Positions 9,345 to 17,978 of a stretch of DNA of 64,000 nucleotides are shown here, piece after piece. The stretch is taken from positions 124,001-188,000 of the forward strand of contig CAVVIT010000004.1 in NCBI GenBank assembly GCA_963748405.1. The letters run 5' to 3'. The position numbers were made by a program, and so were the translations under genes. The notes beneath the pieces are model-generated. The model did not search any database, was not told the origin of the DNA, and saw only the letters and a list, made by a program, of their open reading frames with translations. How positions within the stretch are numbered: position 1 is the first letter of the stretch; the number at the start of each line of letters is the position of its first letter. The DNA comes from Fen-1273 sp963748405. GTDB lineage: Bacteria; Bacteroidota; Ignavibacteria; UBA10030; UBA6906.

Positions 9345-10295
9345 ATGGCGAAATCGGTACTGGAATTCGAGAAGCCCATCATCGAGCTCGAACAGAAGAT
9401 GGAAGAGATGCGGCGGTACGCCGACAATCCCGACATCGCGATCGAAATCGGCAAAATCGAGAAACGCGTGAACCAGCTCCAGCTCACCGTCTACGCGGGG
9501 CTCACCCGCTGGCAGAAGGTTCAGCTTGCGCGCCATCCGGACCGTCCGTACACGCTCGACTACATCGGCATGATCACGAAGGATTTTATCGAGCTCCACG
9601 GCGACCGGTACTTCAGGGACGACAAGGCGATCGTCGGGGGCTTCGCCCACATCGACGACAGGAAGGTGATGCTCATCGGCCACCAGAAGGGGCGCGACAC
9701 GAAGTCCAACGTCTACCGGAATTTCGGGATGCCGAACCCCGAGGGGTACCGGAAGGCCCTCAGGCTCATGAAGCTGGCGGAAAAATTCAAGATTCCGGTC
9801 GTCACCCTTCTGGATACTCCGGGCGCATTTCCGGGCCTGGAGGCCGAAGAACGGGGGCAGGCCGAGGCGATCGCGCGGAACCTCCTGGAGATGGCACGCC
9901 TCCGCGTCCCCATCGTCGTGGCGATCATCGGCGAAGGGGCATCCGGGGGAGCCCTGGGGCTTGGTGTCGGCGACAGAATACTCATGATGGAGAATTCCTG
10001 GTATTCCGTGATCTCGCCGGAGTCCTGCTCCAGCATACTCTGGAGAAGCTGGGATTTCAAGGAACAGGCGGCCGAGGCTCTGCAGCTCACGGCGCCTGAT
10101 CTGAAAAAGCAGGGGATCATCGACGAGATCATGCCTGAACCGCTCGGGGGCGCTCACCGCAACCCCGAACAGGCCGCGCGGGTACTCAAAGACGCAATCC
10201 TGCAGGAACTCAAAGTCCTGGCGAAAGTCAAACCCGAAAAACTCCTGGAACGCCGCATCGAGAAGTTCAGCAAGATGGGCGTCTGGGTCGGTTAA
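9345..10295 (+). CDS. accA: Acetyl-CoA carboxylase carboxyltransferase subunit alpha
   Basis: A 316-residue protein that with AccD transfers the carboxyl group from biotin-BCCP to acetyl-CoA, the first step of fatty acid synthesis. The N-terminus (LEFEKPIIELEQKMEEM) and the core segments RPYTLDYIGMITKDFIELHGDR, GRDTKSNVYRNFGMPNPEGY, TPGAFPGLEAEERGQAEAIA and GEGASGGALGLGVGD are classic AccA. The start at 9345 follows ACAGGAGAGG. No accD is near, which is common because accA and accD are often unlinked. Length is normal for the family. Confidence 0.97.
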   Translation: MAKSVLEFEKPIIELEQKMEEMRRYADNPDIAIEIGKIEKRVNQLQLTVYAGLTRWQKVQLARHPDRPYTLDYIGMITKDFIELHGDRYFRDDKAIVGGFAHIDDRKVMLIGHQKGRDTKSNVYRNFGMPNPEGYRKALRLMKLAEKFKIPVVTLLDTPGAFPGLEAEERGQAEAIARNLLEMARLRVPIVVAIIGEGASGGALGLGVGDRILMMENSWYSVISPESCSSILWRSWDFKEQAAEALQLTAPDLKKQGIIDEIMPEPLGGAHRNPEQAARVLKDAILQELKVLAKVKPEKLLERRIEKFSKMGVWVG

Positions 10296-10310
10296 GTAAA
10301 GGAAAGGACC

Positions 10311-10736
10311 ATGGTCAAACATACCTCCGAAATCCGCATCCGCTACGCCGATACGGACCAGATGAAATTCGCCTACTACGGTAAGTTTTTCGAGTACTTC
10401 GAACAGGGTCGTTCCGACCTCCTGCGGAGCATCGGCCTCCCCTACACGCGGGTCGAGGAGATGGGTCTCTTCCTCCCGGTCATCGAGGCGCACGCCTCGT
10501 ACAAGCGCGCCGCCAGGTATGACGACCTCCTGCAGGTCGTGACGATCCTTCGCGACGCCCCCGTTGCGCGCGTCCGGCTCGACTACGAGATTTACAAGGA
10601 GGGGGAAAAGGAGATCCTCGCGGACGGCTACACGATACACAGTTTCGTGAATGCGGAGACCGGGAAACCGACCCGTGCGCCGGCGCAGTTCGTCGAGGCC
10701 ATTGAAAAGGCGATCGCAAAATCAGCGAAAGGGTAG
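10311..10736 (+). CDS. Acyl-CoA thioesterase, YbgC/4HBT family
   Basis: A 141-residue hotdog-fold protein. The stretch IRYADTDQMKFAYYGKFFEYFEQGR has the conserved Asp (YADTDQM) that acts as catalytic residue in YbgC/4-hydroxybenzoyl-CoA thioesterases, and GYTIHSFVNAETGKP is the typical end of the fold. It hydrolyses short or branched acyl-CoAs; the physiological substrate is not known here. It follows accA by 15 bases with AAAGGA before the ATG, suggesting one operon through nadC. Confidence 0.88.
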   Translation: MVKHTSEIRIRYADTDQMKFAYYGKFFEYFEQGRSDLLRSIGLPYTRVEEMGLFLPVIEAHASYKRAARYDDLLQVVTILRDAPVARVRLDYEIYKEGEKEILADGYTIHSFVNAETGKPTRAPAQFVEAIEKAIAKSAKG

Positions 10737-10739
10737 CCG

Positions 10740-10901
10740 ATGCTGCGGAAAGAGCTGCTCGATGTCCTCTGCTGCCCGAAGTGCAGGGGGGCGCTGTCCT
10801 ATAAGACTGATCCGGAGACGCTCACGTGCCTGAAATGCGGGGCGGTTTACCAGGTCAGAAACGACATCCCGATCATGGTGGCCTCCGATGAGCGCAAATG
10901 A
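10740..10901 (+). CDS. Trm112/YcaR-family small zinc-ribbon protein
   Basis: A 53-residue protein with two zinc-binding pairs, CCPKC near residue 10 and CLKCG near residue 32, followed by YQVRNDIPIMV. This spacing and the IPxM ending are typical of the Trm112/YcaR family, which serve as small partner proteins for methyltransferases or accompany lipid and cell-wall genes in bacteria. It starts three bases after the thioesterase stop and overlaps nadC by 14 bases, so it is translated within the operon. The partner protein is not identifiable. Confidence 0.85.
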   Translation: MLRKELLDVLCCPKCRGALSYKTDPETLTCLKCGAVYQVRNDIPIMVASDERK

Positions 10902-11772
10902 CACGCTGAACGACAGCCGCATCAGCCGGATGGTGGAGCTCGCGCTGATGGAGGACATCGGCCTCGGCGACATCACGGGCGAGGCGATCCTCGGGGAGGA
11001 CGATCTCGGTGCGGCGGAGTTCCTCTGCAAGGGGGAGGGCATCGTCGCGGGGATCGAGGTTGCCGGAATCGTGTTCGGATATTGCGACCACAGCATCACG
11101 CTGCACAGCCTGGCGAGCGACGGGAGCGCCGTGAAGCCAGGCCAGGTGCTCGCCAGGATTGACGGGAACGCAAAGGGGATTCTCCGCGGCGAGCGCACGG
11201 CTCTCAACTTTCTCCAGCGGATGAGCGGCATCGCGACGCTGACGGGGGAGTTTGTGCGGGCGGTGGCCGGAACGGGCGCAAAGATCACCGACACCCGCAA
11301 GACCGCCCCCGGTCTCCGGGCCCTCGACAAGATGGCCGTCCGTCTGGGCGGGGGCGTGAACCACCGGTTCGGCCTCGACGACATGGTTCTCGTCAAGGAC
11401 AACCACATCGTGGCGGCAGGGGGGATCGCCGCCGCCGTGACGCGCTGCCGGAGCTATCTCCAGGAACACCGGATCGACGCGAGGATCGAAGTGGAGACGA
11501 AGAACATTCCCGAGGTGGATGAAGCGCTCACGTGCACGGGGGTCCACAGGATCATGCTGGACAATTTCTCCCCGGAACTTATGAAGAAAGCCGTGGAGAG
11601 GATCGCGCACCGCGTGGAGGTGGAAGCCTCCGGAGGGATTACGCTCGGAACGGTCCGTGCGTATGCGGAAACCGGCGTCGATTTCATTTCTGTCGGCGCG
11701 CTGACGCACTCGGTCAGGGCGCTGGACATTTCTCTCGAACTCACCCAGACCGCGCGCGCCCGCGCGCACTGA
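10888..11772 (+). CDS. nadC: Nicotinate-nucleotide pyrophosphorylase (carboxylating)
   Basis: A 294-residue quinolinate phosphoribosyltransferase, which converts quinolinate and PRPP to nicotinate mononucleotide in NAD synthesis. Recognised segments are ALMEDIGLGDITGEA, ERTALNFLQRMSGIAT, ITDTRKTAPGLRALDKMAV, GGGVNHRFGLDDMVLVKDNH and VEASGGITLGTVRAYAETGVDFISVGALTHS. The catalytic Arg/Lys/Glu residues expected in these blocks are present. The ATG overlaps the Trm112-like gene by 14 bases. Length is normal. Confidence 0.97.
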   Translation: MSANDTLNDSRISRMVELALMEDIGLGDITGEAILGEDDLGAAEFLCKGEGIVAGIEVAGIVFGYCDHSITLHSLASDGSAVKPGQVLARIDGNAKGILRGERTALNFLQRMSGIATLTGEFVRAVAGTGAKITDTRKTAPGLRALDKMAVRLGGGVNHRFGLDDMVLVKDNHIVAAGGIAAAVTRCRSYLQEHRIDARIEVETKNIPEVDEALTCTGVHRIMLDNFSPELMKKAVERIAHRVEVEASGGITLGTVRAYAETGVDFISVGALTHSVRALDISLELTQTARARAH

Positions 11773-11786
11773 TCCCGGGACCACAC

Positions 11787-13241
11787 ATGCTTGCACAGAT
11801 CAGACGCCTGGGGACGGACACCGCGATTTACGGGATCAGCACCGTCGTCGGGAGATTCCTCAGCTTCCTCCTCGTCCCGTTCTACACGAATGTCATCCGT
11901 CCCGGCGAATACGGTATCGTCGCGAACGTCTATTCCATCATCGCCTTCCTGAACGTGATCTGGGTGTACGGGATGGAATCGGCGTACTTCAAGTACTCCT
12001 CCACGGGAGAAATCGGCACCCCGCGGCAGAATTTCAGCACCCCGTTCATCTCCCTGTGTGCGACGTCCCTGCTCCTTTCGGGGGCCCTTGCCGCTCTTGC
12101 TCCCGCCGCCGGGAGATGGATGGCCATCCCGCCCGGACACGGATCCATCGTGCCGTACACCGCGGGAATACTCTTTCTCGATACGCTCGCAATCGTCCCG
12201 TTCGCTTCGCTCAGGATGGACCGCAAGCCTTTTCTCTTTGCGTCCCTGAAGGTCCTCAATATCGGCGTGAACGTGGCGTGCAACCTTGTGTTCCTCCTCG
12301 TGTTTCACGCCGGTGTGGAGGGGATATTCATGAGCGGGCTTATCGCATCGGGGGTGACGGTCATAGCGCTGGTCCCCACGATCGTCCGGCAGTTCACAGG
12401 CGAGTTCTCCGTTCCCTTGTACAGGGCGCTCCTGAAATTCGGGCTCCCGTACATACCCGCGGGGCTTGCCGCCATCGTCATCCAGGTGATCGACAGGCCG
12501 ATCATGCTTCTCCTGACGAGCCTCGCGGTGGTGGGGGTGTACCAGGCGAATTACCGTCTCGGCATATTCATGATGCTCATCGTCTCGATGTACGATTACG
12601 CCTGGCGGCCGTTCTTTCTCTCCCACGCTGCAGAGCCGGGAGCGAAGGCTCTCTTCGCGCGCGCTCTGACGTACTCCGTGGCCGCAATGGCGGGCGTTTT
12701 CCTTGCCGTCTCAATGTTCATCGGCGACGTCGTCAGGATGCGGATCTTCGGCAGGTACATCATCCACCCCGACTACTGGGGAGGGCTGTCAATCGTCCCC
12801 GTCGTCCTGATTGCCTACATGTTCCTCGGCGTCTACAACAACCTCGTGGCGGGAGTCTACATCGAGAAGAGGACGCAACGGCTGCCGGCGATCACGCTGG
12901 CGGGAGCCCTCGTCAACATCGGTGCCAATTTCCTGCTGATCCCCGTCATGGGAATGATGGGAGGAGCACTTGCGACGCTCCTCGCCTACGCCGTTATGGC
13001 GATCGTGCTGTATGTTGACGTTCAGAGATTCTACCCCGTCCGCTATGAATGGGGAAGGATCGCCCGCCTGGCGGCGATCGGCTCGCTGACTTATTTCCTG
13101 TTCCTCTTCGTGAATGCCGGGGCGTATCACATCGCGTGGAAGAGCTTCCTTCTCCTTTTCTTCTGCGCTTCCCTCTTCCTCACGCGGTTCTTCCTGCCTG
13201 AAGAAATCACCGCCCTCCGCAGGCTTATCCGCAAATCGTAA
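11787..13241 (+). CDS. Polysaccharide biosynthesis/flippase membrane protein
   Basis: A 484-residue multi-pass protein beginning LAQIRRLGTDTAIYGISTVVG, then RFLSFLLVPFYTNVIRPGEYG, the characteristic start of MOP-superfamily oligosaccharide flippases. About 14 hydrophobic segments follow. The open frame extends upstream of 11787, but the ATG at 11787 is chosen because the upstream part reads antiparallel to nadC and has no membrane-protein character. It is unrelated in detail to the flippase at 325-1860, so two lipid-linked glycans may be exported in this organism. Confidence 0.85.
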   Translation: MLAQIRRLGTDTAIYGISTVVGRFLSFLLVPFYTNVIRPGEYGIVANVYSIIAFLNVIWVYGMESAYFKYSSTGEIGTPRQNFSTPFISLCATSLLLSGALAALAPAAGRWMAIPPGHGSIVPYTAGILFLDTLAIVPFASLRMDRKPFLFASLKVLNIGVNVACNLVFLLVFHAGVEGIFMSGLIASGVTVIALVPTIVRQFTGEFSVPLYRALLKFGLPYIPAGLAAIVIQVIDRPIMLLLTSLAVVGVYQANYRLGIFMMLIVSMYDYAWRPFFLSHAAEPGAKALFARALTYSVAAMAGVFLAVSMFIGDVVRMRIFGRYIIHPDYWGGLSIVPVVLIAYMFLGVYNNLVAGVYIEKRTQRLPAITLAGALVNIGANFLLIPVMGMMGGALATLLAYAVMAIVLYVDVQRFYPVRYEWGRIARLAAIGSLTYFLFLFVNAGAYHIAWKSFLLLFFCASLFLTRFFLPEEITALRRLIRKS

Positions 13242-13341
13242 ATGAATCATCGCGAAGCGCGCTCTCCGCGACCCGCCGCAGGCGGGGCAATCTGGCATCT
13301 GGCCCCAAAAACCTGTATCTTTCAATATTTTACAGGACCTC

Positions 13342-14352
13342 ATGAGCGGTCAACCGCTGAAATACAGATTCGATGCTGAACACCCCATGGTCGTCGGAGG
13401 CCAGGCGGTGATCGAAGGGGTCATGATGCGCGCCCCGGGGATGGTCGCGACTGCGGTGCGGAGACCGGACGGAACCATCGCCGTGCGAAAAGAGCCGTAT
13501 GTTTCGCTGGCGGAAAAGAGCAAGATCTTCCGGCTCCCCGTACTCCGGGGAGCAGTCGGCCTCATCGAGATGCTCATCATCGGCCTCCGCTCGCTCAACT
13601 ACTCCGCCGAAGCGGCCATGGGGACGGACACGCAGGAAGAGCAAGGGAATGACGGCCGCGGGGATTCGCCGAAGCGGAGCGCGGGAGAGACATTCAGTCT
13701 CGCTCTCGCCCTTGGAGGAGCACTCCTTGCCGGGGTGGCGATATTCTTCCTGACGCCTCTGGTGATCACGACAGCCCTGTTTCACGTCGACCAGCAGCCG
13801 CTGGCGTTCAATCTTATCGCAGGTGCAATACGATTGGCGCTGTTCCTGGGGTATCTCCTCGTGATTTCGATGATGAAGGATGTCCGCCGTCTTTTCGAAT
13901 ACCACGGGGCGGAGCACAAGGTGGTCTTCACCTTCGAGCGCGAGGACGCGCTGTCGGTCGAGTGCGCGGCAAAGCAGACCCGGTTCCATCCACGGTGCGG
14001 AACGAGCTTTCTCCTCATCGTCATGCTCGTGGCGATCGTCCTTTTCGGGCTCCTCGATACGGCCTTGATGTACTGGCTCGGCGCACTTTCTCTCCCTCTT
14101 CGGATCGCGACGCATCTGCCTCTGATCCCCGTCCTCGGGGGCGTTTCGTACGAGTTCATCAGGATCTCCGCCCGGAAATCGGGGACGGCGATCGGGCGCA
14201 TGATCGTCGCTCCCGGGCTCTGGCTTCAGAAGATCACCACGAAAGAACCCGACGCCGGCGAGCTTGAAGTCGCCCTCGAAGCCCTCAGGGCCGCCCTCGG
14301 TGAAGAGCCCGCCGACATCCCCGTGTTTGCGCAGCAGGCAGCCGCAAGGTGA
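13342..14352 (+). CDS. DUF1385 (YqhQ-like) integral membrane protein
   Basis: A 336-residue protein with the DUF1385 signatures GGQAVIEGVMMRAPG at the N-terminus, EYHGAEHKVVFTFE near residue 190 and HPRCGTSFLLIVMLV near residue 215. Four to five membrane helices are visible. The conserved His/Glu/Cys residues have led to annotation as metal-dependent, but the reaction is unknown. It is commonly linked to prfA, as here: prfA begins two bases after its stop. A 100-base gap upstream (13242-13341) probably holds the promoter of the DUF1385-prfA pair. Confidence 0.9.
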   Translation: MSGQPLKYRFDAEHPMVVGGQAVIEGVMMRAPGMVATAVRRPDGTIAVRKEPYVSLAEKSKIFRLPVLRGAVGLIEMLIIGLRSLNYSAEAAMGTDTQEEQGNDGRGDSPKRSAGETFSLALALGGALLAGVAIFFLTPLVITTALFHVDQQPLAFNLIAGAIRLALFLGYLLVISMMKDVRRLFEYHGAEHKVVFTFEREDALSVECAAKQTRFHPRCGTSFLLIVMLVAIVLFGLLDTALMYWLGALSLPLRIATHLPLIPVLGGVSYEFIRISARKSGTAIGRMIVAPGLWLQKITTKEPDAGELEVALEALRAALGEEPADIPVFAQQAAAR

Positions 14353-14353
14353 C

Positions 14354-15418
14354 ATGATGCTTGACCGACTGGAAAAAGTCCGTGAGCGCTACGATGAGCT
14401 GACCCGCCTGCTGAGCGATCCTGCAGTTCTGGAAAACCAGGAAAGGATCCGCCAGCTCAGCAAGGAACACAGCGACCTCGCCCCCCTTATCCGGGTGTAC
14501 AATCTCTACACGAAAGAGAAACAGAACCTCGCGGGGTTGAAGGAGATCACCGAAACCTCCTCCGACCCCGAAATGAAGCAGCTTGCGTACGGGGAGATGG
14601 AAGAAGCCCGGGGGAAGGTCTCCCGCCTCGAGGACGAGCTGAAGACCCTCCTGATTCCCAAGGATCCCAATGACAGCAGGGACGTGATTCTGGAGATCCG
14701 GGCGGGAACAGGAGGCGACGAAGCCGCCCTGTTCGCCGCGGACCTCTACAGGATGTATTCCAGATTTGCGGAACGCCAGAAATGGAAGGTGGAGATCCTC
14801 GATCTCAACGACACCGGCATCGGCGGGGTCAAGGAGATCTCCTTCGCCCTGAGCGGGGACGACGTTTACGGGACGATGAAGTTCGAAAGCGGCGTGCACA
14901 GGGTGCAAAGGGTCCCGGAAACGGAAACACAGGGGCGCGTGCACACTTCCGCAGCGACCGTGGCGGTCCTCCCGGAAGTTGAACCGGTCGACGTGGAAAT
15001 CAATCCGGCGGACCTGGAAATGGACACGTTCCGTTCGGGGGGAAAGGGGGGGCAGAACGTCAACAAAGTGGAGACCGCCGTCCGAATCACGCACCGTCCG
15101 AGCGGCATCATCGTCGTCTGCCGCCAGGAGCGTTCACAGTTTCAGAACCGCGAACGGGCGATGAAGATGCTGCGGGCCAGGTTGTACGACAGGATGGTGG
15201 AACAGCAGGTCGGTGACGTGGCCGCCCGGAGGAAATCCATGGTCAAAAGCGGCGACAGGAGCGACAAAATCAGGACGTACAATTTTCCCCAGAACCGGGT
15301 GACCGACCACCGCATCGGGCTGACGCTGTACAATCTCGCGGAGATCATCGATGGGAAGCTCGAAGAGCTCCTGGAAGCCCTGAAGATTGCCGACCGCGCC
15401 GAGAAGCTTAAAGCGTAA
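14354..15418 (+). CDS. prfA: Peptide chain release factor 1
   Basis: A 354-residue class I release factor that ends translation at UAA and UAG. The GGQ motif lies in FRSGGKGGQNVNKVE and the RF1-type tripeptide region is RVPETETQGRVHTSAATVA (PxT rather than the SPF of RF2). The N-terminal coiled-coil region is complete. Two tandem ATG codons at 14354 and 14357 are both possible starts. It is preceded by the DUF1385 gene and faces tadA tail to tail with no gap. Confidence 0.97.
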   Translation: MMLDRLEKVRERYDELTRLLSDPAVLENQERIRQLSKEHSDLAPLIRVYNLYTKEKQNLAGLKEITETSSDPEMKQLAYGEMEEARGKVSRLEDELKTLLIPKDPNDSRDVILEIRAGTGGDEAALFAADLYRMYSRFAERQKWKVEILDLNDTGIGGVKEISFALSGDDVYGTMKFESGVHRVQRVPETETQGRVHTSAATVAVLPEVEPVDVEINPADLEMDTFRSGGKGGQNVNKVETAVRITHRPSGIIVVCRQERSQFQNRERAMKMLRARLYDRMVEQQVGDVAARRKSMVKSGDRSDKIRTYNFPQNRVTDHRIGLTLYNLAEIIDGKLEELLEALKIADRAEKLKA

Positions 15419-15886
15419 CTAGCCCCCGTTCCCCTTCTCCCTCATCGCCGCAAAGAACTCCGAGAGCAGCCCGCCACACTGTTCCGCGCTGATCCCCCCC
15501 ACAAGCTCAACCCGGTGGTTCAGTCTTGAGTCCTGGACGATGTTGAAGAGCGTTCCGCACGCGCCGGCCTTTGGATCGAATGCTCCGAAGACGAGCCTGG
15601 GGATCCTGGCGAGAACGATCGCCCCCGCGCACATCGCGCAGGGCTCGAGCGTCACGTAGAGCGTGCAGCCCTCAAACCGCCTGCTACCAAGGCCCGCCGC
15701 CGCCGCGGTTATGGCGATCATCTCGGCGTGTGCCGTCGGGTCCTGAAGGGTCTCGATCTGGTTGTACCCCTTGCCGATGATGCGGCTGTTGTGGACGACC
15801 ACCGCGCCGACAGGGACCTCTTTCCGTTTTTTTGCCTGCTCCGCTTCTCGCAGAGCAGATTCCATCCACCTCTCGTCTTCAGTCAT
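15419..15886 (-). CDS. tadA: tRNA-specific adenosine deaminase
   Basis: A 155-residue zinc deaminase that converts A34 to inosine in tRNA. The motifs are TAHAEMIAITAAA (HAE zinc/proton shuttle) and TLEPCAMCAGAIVLARI (PCxxC). The start MTEDERWMESALREAEQAKK aligns well with known TadA N-termini; an upstream in-frame ATG at 15913 is an alternative. The stop directly abuts that of prfA on the other strand. A divergent promoter region is shared with the gene at 16019. Broad cytidine/guanine deaminases share the fold, but this pattern favours TadA. Confidence 0.92.
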   Translation of the reverse strand: MTEDERWMESALREAEQAKKRKEVPVGAVVVHNSRIIGKGYNQIETLQDPTAHAEMIAITAAAAGLGSRRFEGCTLYVTLEPCAMCAGAIVLARIPRLVFGAFDPKAGACGTLFNIVQDSRLNHRVELVGGISAEQCGGLLSEFFAAMREKGNGG

Positions 15887-16018
15887 GCGATCAATATCGG
15901 GGAACTCCTCCATGGAATCAAGATGAAATCGGGCTGTGGTGCGTTGTATCACATGCTGTCCGTGTATTGCCGGGTCCCGGGCCGTTGCGTCCGACGGCGG
16001 GGTTCCGTATAATGAAAA

Positions 16019-16930
16019 ATGCAAACCCCGCCGGGTCATTACGAACTTGCAGTTGCATACCGCGTGTGCCCGCGACTCTCACGTGCGGCCGAACCGTTCG
16101 GGCTGTCGAAGCTCGATTTCACATCTCTCTGTCTCCGGTCTTTCCGGGAAAGCCTGGGACCGCTGCGGACAAAAATCTGGGCGATTCTGGACGATTGCCC
16201 GGCGGAATATGAAGACCTTTTTCGCGGGCATTTCCGGGAGGAGGATCTCGAGATCGTGCGCTTTCCGCACGCAGGGAATGCAAAGACGTTTATGGCGCAG
16301 GTCGACATCCTCACGCGTCAGAAGGATGCACCGCTCGTCTATTTTGCCGAGGATGACTATCTCTACCGGCCGGGGATGTTGGCCGTGATGGCGGGCTTCA
16401 TTGCGTCGCACCCGGATGTGGATTTTGTCTCGCCGTTCGATCACCCGGACTACTACTCGCTCCCCCTCACGCGCCCCCGCACCGTCCTCAGGGTTTACGG
16501 GTCCTCGCACTGGCGCACGGCGGGTTCGACGTGCCTGACGTTTCTGACGCGCCGGGAGACCCTCGAGCACACGCGTTCCATCTTCGGGACGTACGCACGG
16601 AGAAACTATGACTCGAGCCTCTGGCTGATGCTGACGAAACAGCGGATCCTGAATCCCTTTGCCTTGCTCCGCCTCCTCGGCGGCACCAGGGTTGAACGGA
16701 TGACCGCCGCAAAGGCCTGGTTCTTCGGTTGGCGCCAGTTGCTCTTCGGGCGGGCGTGGAAGTTGTGGACACCCGTTCCCTCAATGGGAACCCACGTCGT
16801 ATCGGGCGGGCTTGCGCGGGGGGTGGATTGGACCCTCTACGGACTCCCTGAATCGCGGGTGACGGCCCGGCCGGAGGCGCGCGACAGTCTGAACATCGAG
16901 ACAGCGGGAGAGAGAAAGGGAGTACGGTGA
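16019..16930 (+). CDS. Glycosyltransferase-like protein of unknown specificity
   Basis: A 303-residue protein. LRTKIWAILDDCPAEYEDLF, then PLVYFAEDDYLYRPGML near residue 105 (an acidic EDD motif like the DxD of GT-A enzymes) and DFVSPFDHPDYYS suggest a GT2-like nucleotide-sugar fold. Then SSHWRTAGSTCLTFLTRRE resembles an acceptor loop. I do not recognise a precise family. It is the last chromosomal gene before tRNA-Arg, points toward it, and ends three bases before a strong terminator hairpin. The surface-glycan neighbourhood supports a glycosyltransferase role. Confidence 0.6.
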   Translation: MQTPPGHYELAVAYRVCPRLSRAAEPFGLSKLDFTSLCLRSFRESLGPLRTKIWAILDDCPAEYEDLFRGHFREEDLEIVRFPHAGNAKTFMAQVDILTRQKDAPLVYFAEDDYLYRPGMLAVMAGFIASHPDVDFVSPFDHPDYYSLPLTRPRTVLRVYGSSHWRTAGSTCLTFLTRRETLEHTRSIFGTYARRNYDSSLWLMLTKQRILNPFALLRLLGGTRVERMTAAKAWFFGWRQLLFGRAWKLWTPVPSMGTHVVSGGLARGVDWTLYGLPESRVTARPEARDSLNIETAGERKGVR

Positions 16931-16933
16931 CGA

Positions 16934-16960
16934 GGGGGGCTCAGATGAGCCCCCCGGCTT
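16934..16960 (+). terminator. Rho-independent terminator after the 16019 gene
   Basis: GGGGGGCTC and GAGCCCCCC form a nine-pair stem with a four-base AGAT loop, followed by GGCTTTT. It lies between the convergent glycosyltransferase-like gene and tRNA-Arg and can serve both directions structurally, though the T run is on the plus strand. Confidence 0.85.
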
Positions 16961-16963
16961 TTG

Positions 16964-17037
16964 TGCGCCTGGAGGGATTTGAACCCCCAACCCTCAGATC
17001 CGAAGTCTGATGCTCTATCCAGTTGAGCTACAGGCGC
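16964..17037 (-). tRNA. tRNA-Arg (anticodon TCG)
   Basis: On the minus strand the gene reads GCGCCTG at the acceptor, TAGCTCAACTGGATAGAGCA as the D arm, a TCAGA/TCTGA anticodon stem with loop CTTCGGA (anticodon TCG, reading CGA), and GGTTCAAATCC as the T arm, closing with CAGGCGC and discriminator A. CCA is not encoded. The 5' half (39 bases) is repeated at 58170-58208, so the integrated element lies directly at its 5' side and the native promoter has been displaced to the far side of the element. Confidence 0.96.
16999..17037. repeat. Left attachment repeat (5' half of tRNA-Arg)
   Basis: These 39 bases, from the anticodon loop to the 5' end of tRNA-Arg, are identical to 58170-58208. They are the left junction of the 41-kb element. 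The crossover must lie inside this identity block. Most tRNA-targeting integrases duplicate the 3' half; here the 5' half is duplicated. Confidence 0.93.
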
Positions 17038-17104
17038 TGCATATTCGAGCTGTTTTAGCCGATTCCTGGCCGGAAGAACCTCTCCGTGGACAGGTTTACG
17101 TCCA

Positions 17105-17185
17105 ATACTTGTTACAATTTGGTAACAATTGGTATTAGGCCTTGCCGGCTTGGATTGGCTTATGCGACAATAAGGTAACAAGTGT
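17105..17185. promoter_or_regulatory. Possible integrase arm-binding sites near the left end
   Basis: The sequence TTGTTACAATTTGGTAACAA (17109-17128) is a near-perfect inverted repeat, and GGTAACAA occurs again at 17174-17181. Repeats of this kind 70-140 bases inside an attachment site are expected for tyrosine recombinase arm sites. This is inference from position and symmetry; an operator for the XRE protein is an alternative. Confidence 0.45.
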
Positions 17186-17237
17186 TGACCGGGAATTCAA
17201 GGAGGAAAGAATCAGGCACGGTCACGTATATGATAGA

Positions 17238-17270
17238 GGAGCCCAATGAAATTTGTCGGGCTCTTTTTTT
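17238..17270 (+). terminator. Rho-independent terminator near the left end
   Basis: GAGCCC and GGGCTC form a stem followed by eight or nine T on the plus strand. No plus-strand gene precedes it between the att repeat and this point, although TTGACC (about 17185) and AAGGAGG lie upstream. The stem resembles the GAGCC...GGCTC terminators that close each cargo unit of the element, so it may mark a lost unit or a short untranslated transcript. Confidence 0.6.
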
Positions 17271-17698
17271 TACGTCACGAGCGCCGTCACCACTCGCACG
17301 ATCCTCTCCCGTTCCTCTTGGCTGAAGCGCTTCTTCCCTGATGCGACCAGGACCGAGGCTATATCTGAGAGAATCAAACTGAGTTCCTTTTCCGGACGCC
17401 AGTCGATATCCTGCAATAAGGCAAACCGGTTCTTTTTGCTGTCAAAGTGCACTCTTGCTCCCATTGATCTCGCTAAGGAGGCAAGAGTCGATCTTCGAGG
17501 TGGTCTCGTGACCTGTTTCTCCGATTTGTTCAGGATTTGGAAGATCGTCGCGGCACTGAGCTCGGCTCTCTTGGATAGGGTGAACTGGGATATTCCCTTT
17601 TCATCCATGATCCAGCGAATGAGCTTCTGGACGCCGGACTGTGAATAGGGGGCCGCAAAGATGGCTTTTACTGCTCGGGCGGTGATCTTGGGTTTCAT
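17270..17698 (-). CDS. XRE-family helix-turn-helix regulator
   Basis: A 142-residue protein. Residues about 28-75 (KGISQFTLSKRAELSAATIFQIL) form a Cro/CI-type helix-turn-helix with a characteristic Q-T-L-S pattern. The rest, including HFDSKKNRFALLQDID, resembles the C-terminal part of small phage/plasmid repressors. It is at the left end of the element and points toward the att site, with a 280-base AT-rich region upstream separating it from the divergent DUF5659 gene; a shared operator there is likely. Role is inferred as the element's regulator. Confidence 0.8.
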   Translation of the reverse strand: MKPKITARAVKAIFAAPYSQSGVQKLIRWIMDEKGISQFTLSKRAELSAATIFQILNKSEKQVTRPPRRSTLASLARSMGARVHFDSKKNRFALLQDIDWRPEKELSLILSDIASVLVASGKKRFSQEERERIVRVVTALVT

Positions 17699-17978
17699 AG
17701 GGGTTACTTGGGCTTTTATTGTTTAATATAGTTTTTTTATTTGACTTTATCAATGGAATTGCATATAGTAGACTTGGGGACGGGATCCCGTTGAAACCCC
17801 TTGACAGAGAGCCTGATTTTGAATAGAATAGGGTAGGGGTCATTCGATCCCCCCAGCCTTCCGAAAAATGATCGGTCGGCACGTGGAGTTGGATGAAGAG
17901 ATGGATGCTGACGATGGTCATCGATTGACGTACCCGCCTTTTCTACCCAATCCCTAAGAAGCCAAAGGAACAAGAATC

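Noticed and set aside
17601..17973. Overlapping minus-strand frames upstream of the XRE gene
   Set aside because: No ribosome site, no domain, and they lie over the AT-rich regulatory gap between divergent genes.
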